Shown here: in pieces, positions 8,425 through 16,972 of the stretch
How the letters are laid out: every line of letters begins with the position of its first letter
Numbering within the stretch: position 1 is the stretch's first letter
Source of the DNA: Aeromicrobium fastidiosum
GTDB taxonomy: Bacteria; Actinomycetota; Actinomycetes; Propionibacteriales; Nocardioidaceae
Assembly (NCBI RefSeq): GCF_017876595.1
Contig: NZ_JAGIOG010000001.1
Coordinates: 1,550,001-1,614,000 of the forward strand
DNA length: 64,000 nt
Direction: 5' to 3'
Translations under genes and position numbers: made by a program
The notes under the pieces: model-generated
Told to the model about the DNA's origin: nothing
Seen by the model: the letters and a program-made list of their open reading frames with translations, nothing else
Databases searched by the model: none

Positions 8425-8856
8425 TCAGCGCAGCGAGTCGACGACCTTCGCGACGCGGCGCGCGCGCGTCTCCGCCGCCTTGGCCTCGACGACAGACCGC
8501 ACGTGCTCCTTCGATCGACTCGGCGCGAGGGCGTCGAAGGCTGCGCGGACGCCCGCCGAGGCGAGTGCCTCTGCGAGATCGTCGGGGACGTCGGGCGTCC
8601 GGGTCGACGTGTCGTGCTCGAGCGTGATCTCGTGCTGCTCGCCGCCGGCGACGCCGGCCGCCTCGCGGACAGCCTTCGAGACGGGGACGAGGAACCGTCC
8701 ACCCATGCTCGCGATCGTCGAGGCGTAGACGTGCCCGTTGAGGTGGACGGTCACGGGGACCCGCCGGCCGGCGCCGAAGCCCAGCACGACGTCCTCGGGC
8801 ACCTCGATGCCGACGTTGTTGCCCATCTGCACCAGCGTGGTCGTGAAAGTGGCCAT
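8425..8856 (-). CDS. YdeI/OmpD-associated family protein with DUF1905 domain
   Basis: The 143-residue protein begins with a DUF1905 domain (residues about 1-85; FGAGRRVPVTVHLNGHVYASTIASMGGRFLVPVSK split over a beta barrel). It ends in the YdeI/OmpD-associated helical region (PDDLAEALASAGVRAAFDALAPSRSKEHVR). The molecular function is unknown; relatives are linked to stress or peptide resistance. The start at 8856 is supported by a TACAGT hexamer 5 nt upstream. Confidence 0.8.
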   Translation of the reverse strand: MATFTTTLVQMGNNVGIEVPEDVVLGFGAGRRVPVTVHLNGHVYASTIASMGGRFLVPVSKAVREAAGVAGGEQHEITLEHDTSTRTPDVPDDLAEALASAGVRAAFDALAPSRSKEHVRSVVEAKAAETRARRVAKVVDSLR

Positions 8857-8861
8857 GGCCG

Positions 8862-8867
8862 ACTGTA
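8862..8867 (-). promoter_or_regulatory. -10 hexamer for the YdeI-like gene
   Basis: TACAGT on the minus strand, 5 nt before the ATG at 8856. Confidence 0.4.
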
Positions 8868-8881
8868 TCGACGGCGAACGC

Positions 8882-8923
8882 GACGAGGGGGACGATCACG
8901 ACATCGTGATCGTCCCCCTCGTC
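8882..8923 (-). terminator. Strong hairpin terminator
   Basis: A perfect 19-bp stem (8882-8900 with 8905-8923) with a 4-nt ACAT loop lies just past the 3' end of the DUF6458-like gene. It should stop transcription before the YdeI-like gene. Confidence 0.75.
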
Positions 8924-8939
8924 ATGCGTGGGCCAGGGT

Positions 8940-9140
8940 TCAGCGGGGCGGCAGGTCGTCGCGACGGACGACCTGCTCGCGACGGCTGTTCACGACCAGG
9001 CTGAGCACGATGCCGAGGGCACCGGCGGCCATGCAGATGTAGCCCACCGTGACGAGGTCGACGCCGGAGAGGCGGTCCTGCACGGCGAAGGCGAGGATGG
9101 CGCCGAGGGCGATGAGAGCGATAGATCCACCGAAGTACAT
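8940..9140 (-). CDS. DUF6458-like small membrane protein
   Basis: The 66-residue protein starts MYFGGSIALIALGAILAFAV and has two hydrophobic helices (about 5-20 and 31-50) and a charged tail ending RRDDLPPR. This layout is that of a small actinobacterial membrane family of unknown role. The start is fixed by a purine-rich AAAGGA about 7 nt upstream. Much longer in-frame openings upstream are antisense to nhaA and are not real. Confidence 0.8.
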   Translation of the reverse strand: MYFGGSIALIALGAILAFAVQDRLSGVDLVTVGYICMAAGALGIVLSLVVNSRREQVVRRDDLPPR

Positions 9141-9169
9141 GGGGGATTCCTTTCGTGGGAGGGACGGAT

Positions 9170-9373
9170 TCAGGCGGTTGCGTGCAGGGTCGAGTCGAAC
9201 CCGAAGGAGGCGTGCGGACGAGCGAGGATCGACTGCGCGACGTCGAGCACCGTCGCGCCCCGATCGGTGGCCGCCCACACCAGCAGTCCGAGCGCCGTCT
9301 CCGACGTGACGTCGTGCTGGTCCATCAGGGTCTTCTGGGCGCGGACGATGGTGTCGATCGCCGGTTGGCTCAT
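9170..9373 (-). CDS. Small ANTAR-like domain protein
   Basis: The 67-residue protein, from RAQKTLMDQHDVTSETALGL to ATVLDVAQSIL, has the spacing of an ANTAR RNA-binding domain: a helix with A-x-x-x-L-M, a GVS-type turn, then a final helix with L-x-x-V-A-x-x-I. ANTAR domains bind paired hairpins in nascent RNA and prevent termination. There is no receiver or GAF domain here, so it would be a stand-alone form. ATG 9373 has the strong Shine-Dalgarno sequence GGAGGA. It may share a transcript with the gene at 8940. Confidence 0.65.
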   Translation of the reverse strand: MSQPAIDTIVRAQKTLMDQHDVTSETALGLLVWAATDRGATVLDVAQSILARPHASFGFDSTLHATA

Positions 9374-9578
9374 CTCGGTCCTCCGCACGTCTGAGGCTGG
9401 ATGGTCCCGAGGCCACCACCGCGTCCGGAACGGCGCACGGTGACGAGACTGTTCCCCCGACACGCGCCCTCAAACCCCGTCGCGCAGGAATTCTCGTTCG
9501 AGCATCGTCCCGATAGGGTGGTCGTGGTGCGCCGGGAAGTCTGGTCGGCATGATGTCGTCGACCCCCACGGAGCCCCC

Positions 9579-10865
9579 ATGAACGTCCCGCCCACCCCCC
9601 GCCGCCTGCTGTCCCGCGGCAGCTGGCCCGAGGCCCGTCGTATCGGTGTGCTGCTGCGGGCCGAGACCTTCGGCGGAGCACTGCTGCTGCTCGGCACGGT
9701 CATCGCGCTGGTCTGGGCCAACTCGCCGGCAGGCGACTCCTACCAGCGCCTGGCCGAGGTGCGGGTCGGGCCGTCGGCGCTGCACCTCGACCTGACGCTG
9801 TCGACGTGGGCCGCCGACGGATTGCTCGCGATCTTCTTCTTCGTGGTGGGCCTCGAGCTCAAGCGCGAGTTCGTGGCCGGCGACCTCCGCGACCCGGCTC
9901 GGGCCGCGCTGCCGGTCGTCGCGGCGATCGGCGGCATGGCCGTGCCGGCGCTGCTGTTCGTCGCGGTCAACGCCGGCGGCGGTTCCGACCTGCGGGGCTG
10001 GGCCATCCCCACCGCGACCGACATCGCCTTCGCGCTCGCGGTGCTGGCCGTCGTGAGCTCGAACCTGCCGACCGCGCTGCGCACCTTCCTGCTGACGCTG
10101 GCCGTTGTCGACGACCTGCTGGCGGTCACGATCATCGCGATCTTCTACACGTCCGACCTGCAGGTCGGCTATCTCGCCGCGGCGATGGTCCCGCTGGGGC
10201 TGTTCGCGCTCGCGGTGCAGAAGCGCATCCGCTCGTGGTGGCTGCTGCTGCCGCTGGCCGTGACGACGTGGGCACTGATGCACGAGTCCGGCGTGCACGC
10301 GACCGTGGCGGGCGTCCTGCTGGGCTTCGCCGTGCCGGTGCTGCGGCGCGACGGCTCCGGCGGCATCGGCCTGGCCGAGCACTTCGAGCATCGGGTGCGG
10401 CCGATCTCGACGATCATCGCGGTGCCGGTGTTCGCGTTCTTCGCCGCGGGAGTCACGGTCGGCGGCCTGAGCGGCCTGTCGGAGGCGCTGCGCGACCCCA
10501 TCGCGATCGGCATCGTCGTGGGCCTGGTCGTCGGCAAGACCGTCGGCGTGCTGGGCACGACGGCCCTGTTCGCCCGCTTCACCCGCGCGCGACTCGACGA
10601 CGACCTGGCGTGGACGGACGTCTTCGGCGTCGCGGTGCTGGCCGGCATCGGCTTCACGGTGTCGCTGCTGATCGGCGACCTGGCCTACGGCGCGGGGTCC
10701 GACCGCGACGACCACGTCAAGGTCGGCGTGCTCGCCGGATCGCTGCTGGCGGCGATCTTGGCCTCGATCATCCTGCGCAGCCGCGACCGCGTGTACTCGC
10801 GCATCGCGGGGCAGGAAGCGGCCGACGACGACGGTGACGGCGTCCCGGACGTCTACCAGCGCTGA
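9579..10865 (+). CDS. nhaA: Na+/H+ antiporter NhaA
   Basis: The 428-residue membrane protein exchanges external protons for internal sodium. NhaA hallmarks are visible: [21 protein letters not shown] near the start, [28 protein letters not shown] with the paired functional Asp region (VVDDLLAV), and [22 protein letters not shown]. It is about 40 residues longer than the E. coli protein. The extra C-terminal tail ends [13 protein letters not shown], which resembles a calcium-binding DxDxDGxxD loop. ATG 9579 has a GGAG sequence upstream. Confidence 0.93.
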   Translation: MNVPPTPRRLLSRGSWPEARRIGVLLRAETFGGALLLLGTVIALVWANSPAGDSYQRLAEVRVGPSALHLDLTLSTWAADGLLAIFFFVVGLELKREFVAGDLRDPARAALPVVAAIGGMAVPALLFVAVNAGGGSDLRGWAIPTATDIAFALAVLAVVSSNLPTALRTFLLTLAVVDDLLAVTIIAIFYTSDLQVGYLAAAMVPLGLFALAVQKRIRSWWLLLPLAVTTWALMHESGVHATVAGVLLGFAVPVLRRDGSGGIGLAEHFEHRVRPISTIIAVPVFAFFAAGVTVGGLSGLSEALRDPIAIGIVVGLVVGKTVGVLGTTALFARFTRARLDDDLAWTDVFGVAVLAGIGFTVSLLIGDLAYGAGSDRDDHVKVGVLAGSLLAAILASIILRSRDRVYSRIAGQEAADDDGDGVPDVYQR

Positions 10866-10875
10866 GGGTGCGTCC

Positions 10876-11253
10876 TCACCTGAGCTCGTCGCCGAGCAGC
10901 CCGAGGAACTCGTCGGCCATCGCGACCTGCCGCTCCAGCCGCGCGCGTCGCTCGCGCGCGTCGTCCTCGATCTCGGCCAGGTGCCGGCGCGCCGCGGCCC
11001 GCACCTCGGCCGACGACGCCGCGTCGCGTGACGCCTCGAGATCGGCCATGACGGCCTTCATCTCGTCGAGCGAGAACCCGAGCGGCTTCATGCGGCGCAC
11101 GAACAGGATCTTGGCGACGTCCTCGTCGGTGTAGAGCCGGAAGCCGCCGTCGCTGCGCCCCGAGGGCGTGATCAGGCCGACGTCCTCCCAGTGCCGCAGG
11201 CTGCGCAACGACAGCTCGGTGCGGGTCGCGACCTCGCCGATGTGCATCGTCAT
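10876..11253 (-). CDS. MerR family transcriptional regulator
   Basis: The 125-residue protein has an N-terminal MerR winged helix (MHIGEVATRTELSLRSLRHW, DVGLITPSGRSDGGFRLYTDEDV) and then a coiled-coil dimerisation helix with Glu/Arg repeats (residues about 75-118). No metal-binding Cys cluster is present at the C-terminus, so its signal is not an obvious thiol-bound metal. It is divergent from a SulP transporter, and regulation of that gene or itself is likely. The start is ATG 11253 or 11247. The ORF convergent with it is nhaA. Confidence 0.85.
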   Translation of the reverse strand: MTMHIGEVATRTELSLRSLRHWEDVGLITPSGRSDGGFRLYTDEDVAKILFVRRMKPLGFSLDEMKAVMADLEASRDAASSAEVRAAARRHLAEIEDDARERRARLERQVAMADEFLGLLGDELR

Positions 11254-11407
11254 GCGCGTCACCCGTCCGTCGTCGAGGAGGGAGCAACCCTTCCGCTGCG
11301 GTAGAGTTGGACCCGGAATTCGCCGACGCCTCGCCGGCACGACCCATCGTGGCCCATCGAACGGCCGCCCCAGCACCCACCTCGCGCCGCTGCGCCCAGG
11401 AGAACCC

Positions 11408-12919
11408 ATGCCTGCTCGTTCGTCCACCCGTCCGGCCGCTGCCGAGGGAACCGTCCTGCACGCGCTGAGGTCGCCCCGCGTGCTGCGCACCGAGGTGCTG
11501 GCCGGGCTCGTCGTCGCGCTCGCGCTGATCCCCGAGGCGATCTCGTTCTCGATCATCGCCGGCGTCGACCCGCGCGTGGGGCTGTTCGCCTCGTTCACGA
11601 TGGCCGTCGCGATCTCGTTCCTGGGCGGCCGCCCGGCGATGATCTCTGCGGCCACGGGTGCCGTCGCCCTGGTCATCGCGCCCGTCATGCGCGAACACGG
11701 CTTCGACTTCCTCATCGCGACGGTCCTGCTCGGCGGGCTCGTGCAGATCCTCCTGGCCGTCGCGGGTGTCGCCAAGCTGATGCGCTTCATCCCGCGCTCG
11801 GTCATGGTCGGCTTCGTCAACGCGCTGGCCATCTTGATCTTCGAGGCCCAGATCGACCACATGATCGACGTGCCGTGGGCCGTCTACCCCATGATCGCCG
11901 TCGGCATCGCCGTGCTGGTCGGGTTCCCGCGCATCAACGCCGTGATCCCCGCCCCGCTGGTCGCGATCGTCGCCCTGACCGCGTTCACGGTCGTCGGGTC
12001 CCTCGACGTGCCGAACGTCGGCGACGAGGGCCAGCTGCCCGACAGCCTCCCGACCTGGTTCGTCCCCGACGTCCCGTTCGATCTCGAGACCCTCCGGATC
12101 ATCGCGCCGTACGCCGTCGCGATGGCGCTGGTCGGGATCCTCGAGTCGCTGCTGACCGCCAAGCTCGTCGACGACATCACCGACACGCACTCGAACAAGA
12201 CCCGCGAGACGTGGGGTCAGGGGGCCGCCAACGTCATCACGGGCTTCTTCGGCGGCATGGGCGGCTGCGCGATGATCGGGCAGACCATGATCAACGTCAA
12301 GGTCTCCGGTGCCCGCACCCGCCTCTCGACGTTCTTGGCGGGTGTCCTCCTGCTGGTCCTCGTGGTCGGCTTCGGCGACGCCGTCGCGCTCATCCCGATG
12401 GCCGCGCTCGTCGCCGTCATGGTCATGGTGTCGGTCGGCACCTTCGACTGGCACTCGATCCGGCCCTCGACCCTGCGCAGGATGCCCAGGAGCGAGACGG
12501 CAGTGATGCTCGCGACGGTCGTCGTGACCGTCCTGACCCACAACCTCGCGATTGGCGTCGGCGTCGGCGTGCTGGTCGCGATGACGTTGTTCGCCCGCCG
12601 GGTCGCGCACCTCACCGATACGCACCGCAGCCTCGAGACGGGGCCGGACGGCACCGCCCGGGCGGTCTACACCGTGACGGGCGAGCTGTTCTTCGCCTCC
12701 AGCAACGATCTCTACACCCAGTTCGAGTACGCCGACGACCCCGAGCGCGTCGTGATCGACCTGTCGCAGGCGCACGTCTGGGACGCCTCGACCGTCGCGT
12801 CGCTCGACGCCATCACGACCAAGTACGAGCGCAAGGGCAAGACCGTCCAGATCGTCGGTCTCGACGACGCCAGCGCCGAGCGCCACGGACGACTGACCGG
12901 CGAGCTCTCGGGCCACTGA
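11408..12919 (+). CDS. SulP family anion transporter with STAS domain
   Basis: The 503-residue protein has a SulP membrane core (LAGLVVALALIPEAISFSIIAG, then about ten more hydrophobic helices, GGMGGCAMIGQTMINVKVSG). A cytoplasmic STAS domain spans about residues 420-500 (VVIDLSQAHVWDASTVASLD). The family moves sulfate, bicarbonate or other anions with Na+ or H+; the substrate is not readable here. ATG 11408 has GGAG 8 nt upstream. TAGAGT at 11301 may be a promoter in the divergent region shared with merR. Confidence 0.88.
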   Translation: MPARSSTRPAAAEGTVLHALRSPRVLRTEVLAGLVVALALIPEAISFSIIAGVDPRVGLFASFTMAVAISFLGGRPAMISAATGAVALVIAPVMREHGFDFLIATVLLGGLVQILLAVAGVAKLMRFIPRSVMVGFVNALAILIFEAQIDHMIDVPWAVYPMIAVGIAVLVGFPRINAVIPAPLVAIVALTAFTVVGSLDVPNVGDEGQLPDSLPTWFVPDVPFDLETLRIIAPYAVAMALVGILESLLTAKLVDDITDTHSNKTRETWGQGAANVITGFFGGMGGCAMIGQTMINVKVSGARTRLSTFLAGVLLLVLVVGFGDAVALIPMAALVAVMVMVSVGTFDWHSIRPSTLRRMPRSETAVMLATVVVTVLTHNLAIGVGVGVLVAMTLFARRVAHLTDTHRSLETGPDGTARAVYTVTGELFFASSNDLYTQFEYADDPERVVIDLSQAHVWDASTVASLDAITTKYERKGKTVQIVGLDDASAERHGRLTGELSGH

Positions 12920-12925
12920 GGACGG

Positions 12926-14083
12926 TCAGCGGCGCAGCGCCTGCAGCCGGTCGAGTGCCTCGGCGATGACGTCGGGACGCTTGCAGAACGCCCACCGCAC
13001 CAGCGGACGTCCCGCGTCCAGGTCATCGTGGAAGACCTGGTGCGGGATCGCCACGACACCGGCCAGCTCCGGCAGTCGTCGGCAGAAGTCGAGGCCGTCC
13101 TCGAAGCCGAGCGGACGGATGTCGGTCGTCGCGAAGTAGGTCCCGGCGGGCACGAAGACGTCGAGTCCGAGGTCGGCGAGCCCGTCGCACAGCAGGTCGC
13201 GCTGCTCCTGCAGGCGGGTGGCCAGATCCGTGAAGAAGTCGTCGTCGGCCATGAGGGCGTGGGCGATGGCCGGCTGCAGTGGTGAGCCCGACGTGTACGT
13301 CAGGAACTGCTTGGCCCCCACCATGGCCTGCACGAGGGGAGCCGGACCTGTCGCCCAGCCGATCTTCCAGCCCGTGAACGAGAAGCTCTTGCCGCCGCTC
13401 GAGATCGTGAGGGTGCGCTCCGCCATGCCGGGCAGGGACGCGATCGGCACGTGGGGGACGCCGTCGAACGTCAGGTGCTCGTAGACCTCGTCGCTGATCA
13501 CGACGAGGTCGTGCTCGATCGCGAGGGCCGCGATCGCCTCGAGCTCGTCCCGTCGCAGCACGGTGCCCGTCGGGTTGTGGGGCGTGTTGAGCAGGATCGC
13601 GGTCGTGCGTGGTGACGCCGCGGCCCGCAGCTCGTCGACGGGCAGCCGGAAGTCGGGGGCCCGCAGGGTCACGGGACGTCGGACGGCGCCCGACATCTGG
13701 ATCATCGCGACGTACGAGTCGTAGTAGGGCTCCAGCACGATGATCTCGTCGCCGGGGTCGACCAGGCCGAGCAGCGCCGCCGCGATCGCCTCGGTGGCAC
13801 CCGTCGTGACCGCGACCTCCTCGTCGGGATCGACCGTGAGGCCGTAGAAGCGCTGTTGGTGATGCGCGATCGCATCGCGCAGCTCGGGCACGCCGATGCC
13901 CGGGGCGTACTGGTTGCGGCCGGATCGCAGCGCCTGCACGGCGTGGTCGACGACCTCGTCGGGACCGTCGGTGTCGGGGAATCCCTGCCCCAGGTTGATC
14001 GCCCCCGTGCGCGCCGCCAGGGCGCTCATCTCGGCGAAGATCGTGGTCCCGAGACCGGCGATCCGGCGGCTGGAGGTCTTCAC
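12926..14083 (-). CDS. PLP-dependent class I aminotransferase (DapC/kynurenine aminotransferase-like)
   Basis: The 385-residue enzyme has a fold type I aminotransferase layout: INLGQGFPDTDGP near the N-terminus, NTPHNPTGTV, VISDEVYEHLTFDG, and the PLP-lysine motif SSGGKSFSFTGWKIGW near residue 230. Close actinobacterial relatives are annotated as N-succinyldiaminopimelate aminotransferase, and others accept methionine or kynurenine; I cannot tell which applies. GTG 14083 is supported by TACAGT 7 nt upstream. It converges with the SulP gene, leaving only 6 bases between them. Confidence 0.85.
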   Translation of the reverse strand: MKTSSRRIAGLGTTIFAEMSALAARTGAINLGQGFPDTDGPDEVVDHAVQALRSGRNQYAPGIGVPELRDAIAHHQQRFYGLTVDPDEEVAVTTGATEAIAAALLGLVDPGDEIIVLEPYYDSYVAMIQMSGAVRRPVTLRAPDFRLPVDELRAAASPRTTAILLNTPHNPTGTVLRRDELEAIAALAIEHDLVVISDEVYEHLTFDGVPHVPIASLPGMAERTLTISSGGKSFSFTGWKIGWATGPAPLVQAMVGAKQFLTYTSGSPLQPAIAHALMADDDFFTDLATRLQEQRDLLCDGLADLGLDVFVPAGTYFATTDIRPLGFEDGLDFCRRLPELAGVVAIPHQVFHDDLDAGRPLVRWAFCKRPDVIAEALDRLQALRR

Positions 14084-14090
14084 CGTCCCG

Positions 14091-14096
14091 ACTGTA
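14091..14096 (-). promoter_or_regulatory. -10 hexamer for the aminotransferase
   Basis: TACAGT on the minus strand, 7 nt before GTG 14083. Confidence 0.5.
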
Positions 14097-14203
14097 TCCG
14101 CGCGGGCTGCGGCCGAACCGTGTGCAGGTGACACTGCGCAGTCCTACGCTGAGCCCAGGCCAGGTCGCGCATGACCACGGGAGGGCCGAGCGGGGGGAGA
14201 GCC

Positions 14204-15670
14204 GTGAGTGCGACCCGGTTGTCGTCCGCCGTCACCCCCGCCACGCTGTCGACGTCGCAGCACCACGTCGCGAGCCGCTTCACGTTCGGCGTCACCGAGG
14301 ACGTCATCGCCGAGCTGCGGGCCGCCGGCAGCTGGCAGCAGTGGTTCGAGCGCCAGCTCGCCTGGACGAGGCTCTCCGACCCGGCGGGCGAGCGCGTCGC
14401 CTCGTGGTTCCCGTTCCTGGCCGACTCGCCGGCCAAGGCCTGGAGCCGGATCACCACCGAGGAGCGCAGCGCCTGGGACTACGGCTACGACTTCCGCACC
14501 GCGACCTTGGCCCGCAAGATCGTGTCGCGTCGCCAGGTGCACGAGGTCATGGCCGACTTCTGGTCCAACCTGCTCTACATCCCGGCCGGCGAGGACCGCT
14601 CGTTCCCGTGGCGCACCTCGTTCGACGCCGTCATCCGCCGCCACGCGCTCGGCAGGTTCCGGATGATGCTGCGGGAGGCCGTCGTGCACCCGGCGATGTC
14701 GGGTTGGCTCAACAACTCGTCCAACACCAAGAACGGCATCAACGAGAACCTCGGCCGCGAGCTGCTCGAGCTCTACACCGTGGGACGTCCGGCCGGCTAC
14801 GACGAGGCGGACGTCAAGAGCTCCGCGCAGCTGCTCACGGGCTTCAAGGTCAAGGTGTTCGACGACTTCGCCGACTCCTACCAGCCGAACGACCACTACG
14901 TCGGCACCGTCTCGGTCATGGGGTTCACGCACCCCAACACCGATCCCGACGGACGCGCGGCGGTCGCGGCCTACCTCGACTACCTCGCGCGTCACCCCGC
15001 CACGGCGACCCGCCTGGCCCGCCGCCTGTGCACCCGGTTCGTCAGCGACACCCCGTCCGACGACGTCGTGGCGGCCGTCGCGAAGGCCTACCGCGACTCC
15101 GACACCGACATCAGGGCGGCGCTGCGGGCGATGGTGCGACACCCCGACTTCGCCAGCTCGGTCGGCGAGAAGGTCCGCACACCCACCGAGGACATCGTCA
15201 ACGGCGCCAGGGTGCTGTCGATGACGCCGACCGGCGCGGAGGGCGACTCGGCGTTCGCCCGTCAGGTCGTCTGGATGAGTAACGCCGTCGGGCAGATGCA
15301 GTTCGACTGGCCGCGGCCCGACGGCTTCCCCGAGACGTCGTCGACCTGGACGTCGCCGGCTCGCGTCGTGCGCAGCTGGAACCTGCACTACGCGATCGCC
15401 GGCAACTGGTGGGGAGCCCAGGAGGTCACGATCCCGTCGCGGTCCGATCTGATGCCGACGACCTGGCCCCTGACGCTCGGCCAACTCGTCGACCACCAGG
15501 CGCGCCTGCTGCTGGGCCGTGAGTCGACCCCGGCGCTGCGCCAGGGCGTCGCCGACCTGCTCAACGTCACGGTGGGCCGTTCCCTCACATCGGCGTCGGC
15601 GGTCTCCGACTGGACGTGGACCGTCGTGCGCGGCAGCGTGCTCAACGCGCCCGAGGGGATGCTCCGATGA
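14204..15670 (+). CDS. DUF1800 family protein
   Basis: The 488-residue protein has the DUF1800 pattern: HHVASRFTFGVTEDVI at the start, MADFWSNLLYIPAGED, NENLGRELLELYTVG, YQPNDHYVGTV and RLARRLCTRFVSD. The family's function is unknown, and its members are usually encoded with a DUF1501 protein, as here. GTG 14204 has GGGGGAG 5 nt upstream; ATG 14171 is an in-frame alternative. I see no signal peptide from either start. The stop overlaps the ATG of the DUF1501 gene (ATGA). Confidence 0.85.
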   Translation: MSATRLSSAVTPATLSTSQHHVASRFTFGVTEDVIAELRAAGSWQQWFERQLAWTRLSDPAGERVASWFPFLADSPAKAWSRITTEERSAWDYGYDFRTATLARKIVSRRQVHEVMADFWSNLLYIPAGEDRSFPWRTSFDAVIRRHALGRFRMMLREAVVHPAMSGWLNNSSNTKNGINENLGRELLELYTVGRPAGYDEADVKSSAQLLTGFKVKVFDDFADSYQPNDHYVGTVSVMGFTHPNTDPDGRAAVAAYLDYLARHPATATRLARRLCTRFVSDTPSDDVVAAVAKAYRDSDTDIRAALRAMVRHPDFASSVGEKVRTPTEDIVNGARVLSMTPTGAEGDSAFARQVVWMSNAVGQMQFDWPRPDGFPETSSTWTSPARVVRSWNLHYAIAGNWWGAQEVTIPSRSDLMPTTWPLTLGQLVDHQARLLLGRESTPALRQGVADLLNVTVGRSLTSASAVSDWTWTVVRGSVLNAPEGMLR

Positions 15671-16941
15671 GCGCCTCCGCCGGAATCGCGACGCCCGACG
15701 ACGGCTGCGGCTGCGACGAGTACGGGCCGAGCCGCCGCTCGATCCTCAAGGCGGCAGGTCTGGCGTCGCTCGCCGGCGTCACGACGTCGATGTTCGGCGA
15801 TGTGCTGACGTCGACGGTCTTCGGCGCGACGGAGGGCAACATCCTCGTGGTGGTGTCGTTGCGGGGCGGGGCCGACGGCCTGTCGATGATCGTCCCGCAC
15901 GCCGAGAGCGCCTACTACGCCGCGCGACCGACGACGTCCATCGCTCGTGGCGAGCTGATCGGGGCCGACAGCACGTTCGGTCTGCACCCGGCGTTCGCGC
16001 CGCTCACGGGCATGTGGACGCGCGGCCAGATGGCCGGGATCCACGCCGTCGGCCTGCCCGTGCCCAACCGCAGCCACTTCGAGGCGATGGAGCTGCTGGA
16101 GGACGCCGATCCCGGCAGCTCGGAGCGCATCGGCTGGATCAACCGGATGATCTCCGGCCTGGCGTCGGTGCCCGACGTGCTCGACGGGGTCCAGATCGGC
16201 TCGACCATTACGCCGACGGCCCTGGTCGGCCCCGCCCCGAGCCTGTCGACCAGCGGCTTCGACGACCTGCTGATGCCGTTCCACGCCGATGCCACGATGC
16301 GGCAGCGGGTCACGGCGACGCTGAAGACCCAGTACGCGGTCGACGGGCCGCTGAAGGCTGCCGGCACCGGGGCCTTCGCGCTGGCCGCACGCGCCGGCGA
16401 GATCGACAGCGCGGTGGGCGCGGGGCCGCCGTCGGGCGTGACCTACCCGGAGTACTCGGCCCTCGGCGAGGCGCTCGGAGCCACCGCGGGGCTGATCCGC
16501 GCGAAGGTAGGGGTCAAGGCCGTCGCGGTCGACGCCGGTGGCTGGGACCACCACGTCGACCTCCGCTGGCGCGTCAAGAGCACCATCGGGGACCTCGCGG
16601 CGTGCCTCGCTGCGTTCTTCACCGACCTCGGGCCGGACGCCGGACGCGTCACGGTCGTGACGCTGAGCGAGTTCGGCCGGCGCCTGACCGAGAACGGCTC
16701 GCGGGGCGTCGACCACGGCTACGGCAATGCCGTGTTCGCGCTGGGAGCCGGCGTCGTCGGTGGACGCTTCTACTCCCGATGGCCGACCCTCGGGACCGGC
16801 AGCCAGATCGACGGCGACCTCGCCGTGACGACCGACTACCGCAGCGTCCTGATGGAGGTGCTGGCCGCGCGGTTCCCCTCGCTCGACCTGTCGAGGGTGT
16901 TCCCGGGCGTCAAGGCCGCGCCGTTCGGCTTCATGGGGTGA
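15667..16941 (+). CDS. DUF1501 family protein with Tat signal
   Basis: The 424-residue protein has a twin-arginine signal, PSRRSILKAAG, at residues 21-31, then a hydrophobic stretch, so it is exported folded. The mature part carries the DUF1501 motifs LVVVSLRGGADGLSMIVP, GLHPAFAPL and a conserved TLSEFGRRLTENGSRGVDHG near the C-terminus, as in alkaline phosphatase-like enzymes. A hydrolase role is suggested but unproven. A short Cys pair (DDGCGCDE) precedes the Tat motif, which is odd for a signal region. Confidence 0.85.
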   Translation: MSASAGIATPDDGCGCDEYGPSRRSILKAAGLASLAGVTTSMFGDVLTSTVFGATEGNILVVVSLRGGADGLSMIVPHAESAYYAARPTTSIARGELIGADSTFGLHPAFAPLTGMWTRGQMAGIHAVGLPVPNRSHFEAMELLEDADPGSSERIGWINRMISGLASVPDVLDGVQIGSTITPTALVGPAPSLSTSGFDDLLMPFHADATMRQRVTATLKTQYAVDGPLKAAGTGAFALAARAGEIDSAVGAGPPSGVTYPEYSALGEALGATAGLIRAKVGVKAVAVDAGGWDHHVDLRWRVKSTIGDLAACLAAFFTDLGPDAGRVTVVTLSEFGRRLTENGSRGVDHGYGNAVFALGAGVVGGRFYSRWPTLGTGSQIDGDLAVTTDYRSVLMEVLAARFPSLDLSRVFPGVKAAPFGFMG

Positions 16942-16960
16942 GGTGGCCCCGCCCTGCCCC

Positions 16961-16966
16961 TACGAT
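16961..16966 (+). promoter_or_regulatory. -10 hexamer for the MFS transporter
   Basis: TACGAT lies 6 nt before ATG 16973. Confidence 0.5.
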
Positions 16967-16972
16967 GACGCG

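Noticed and set aside
9141..10715. Minus-strand extension of the DUF6458 frame across nhaA
   Set aside because: It is antisense to a well-supported antiporter; the real product starts at ATG 9140 with a ribosome site.
11282..11306. MerR operator (GGGAGCAACCCTTCC) upstream of sulP
   Set aside because: The dyad is weak and the spacing to TAGAGT does not clearly give a 19-20 bp promoter spacer.
10853..12916. 687-codon minus-strand open frame
   Set aside because: Antisense to the SulP gene and in the wrong frame for MerR; the translation has no domain features.
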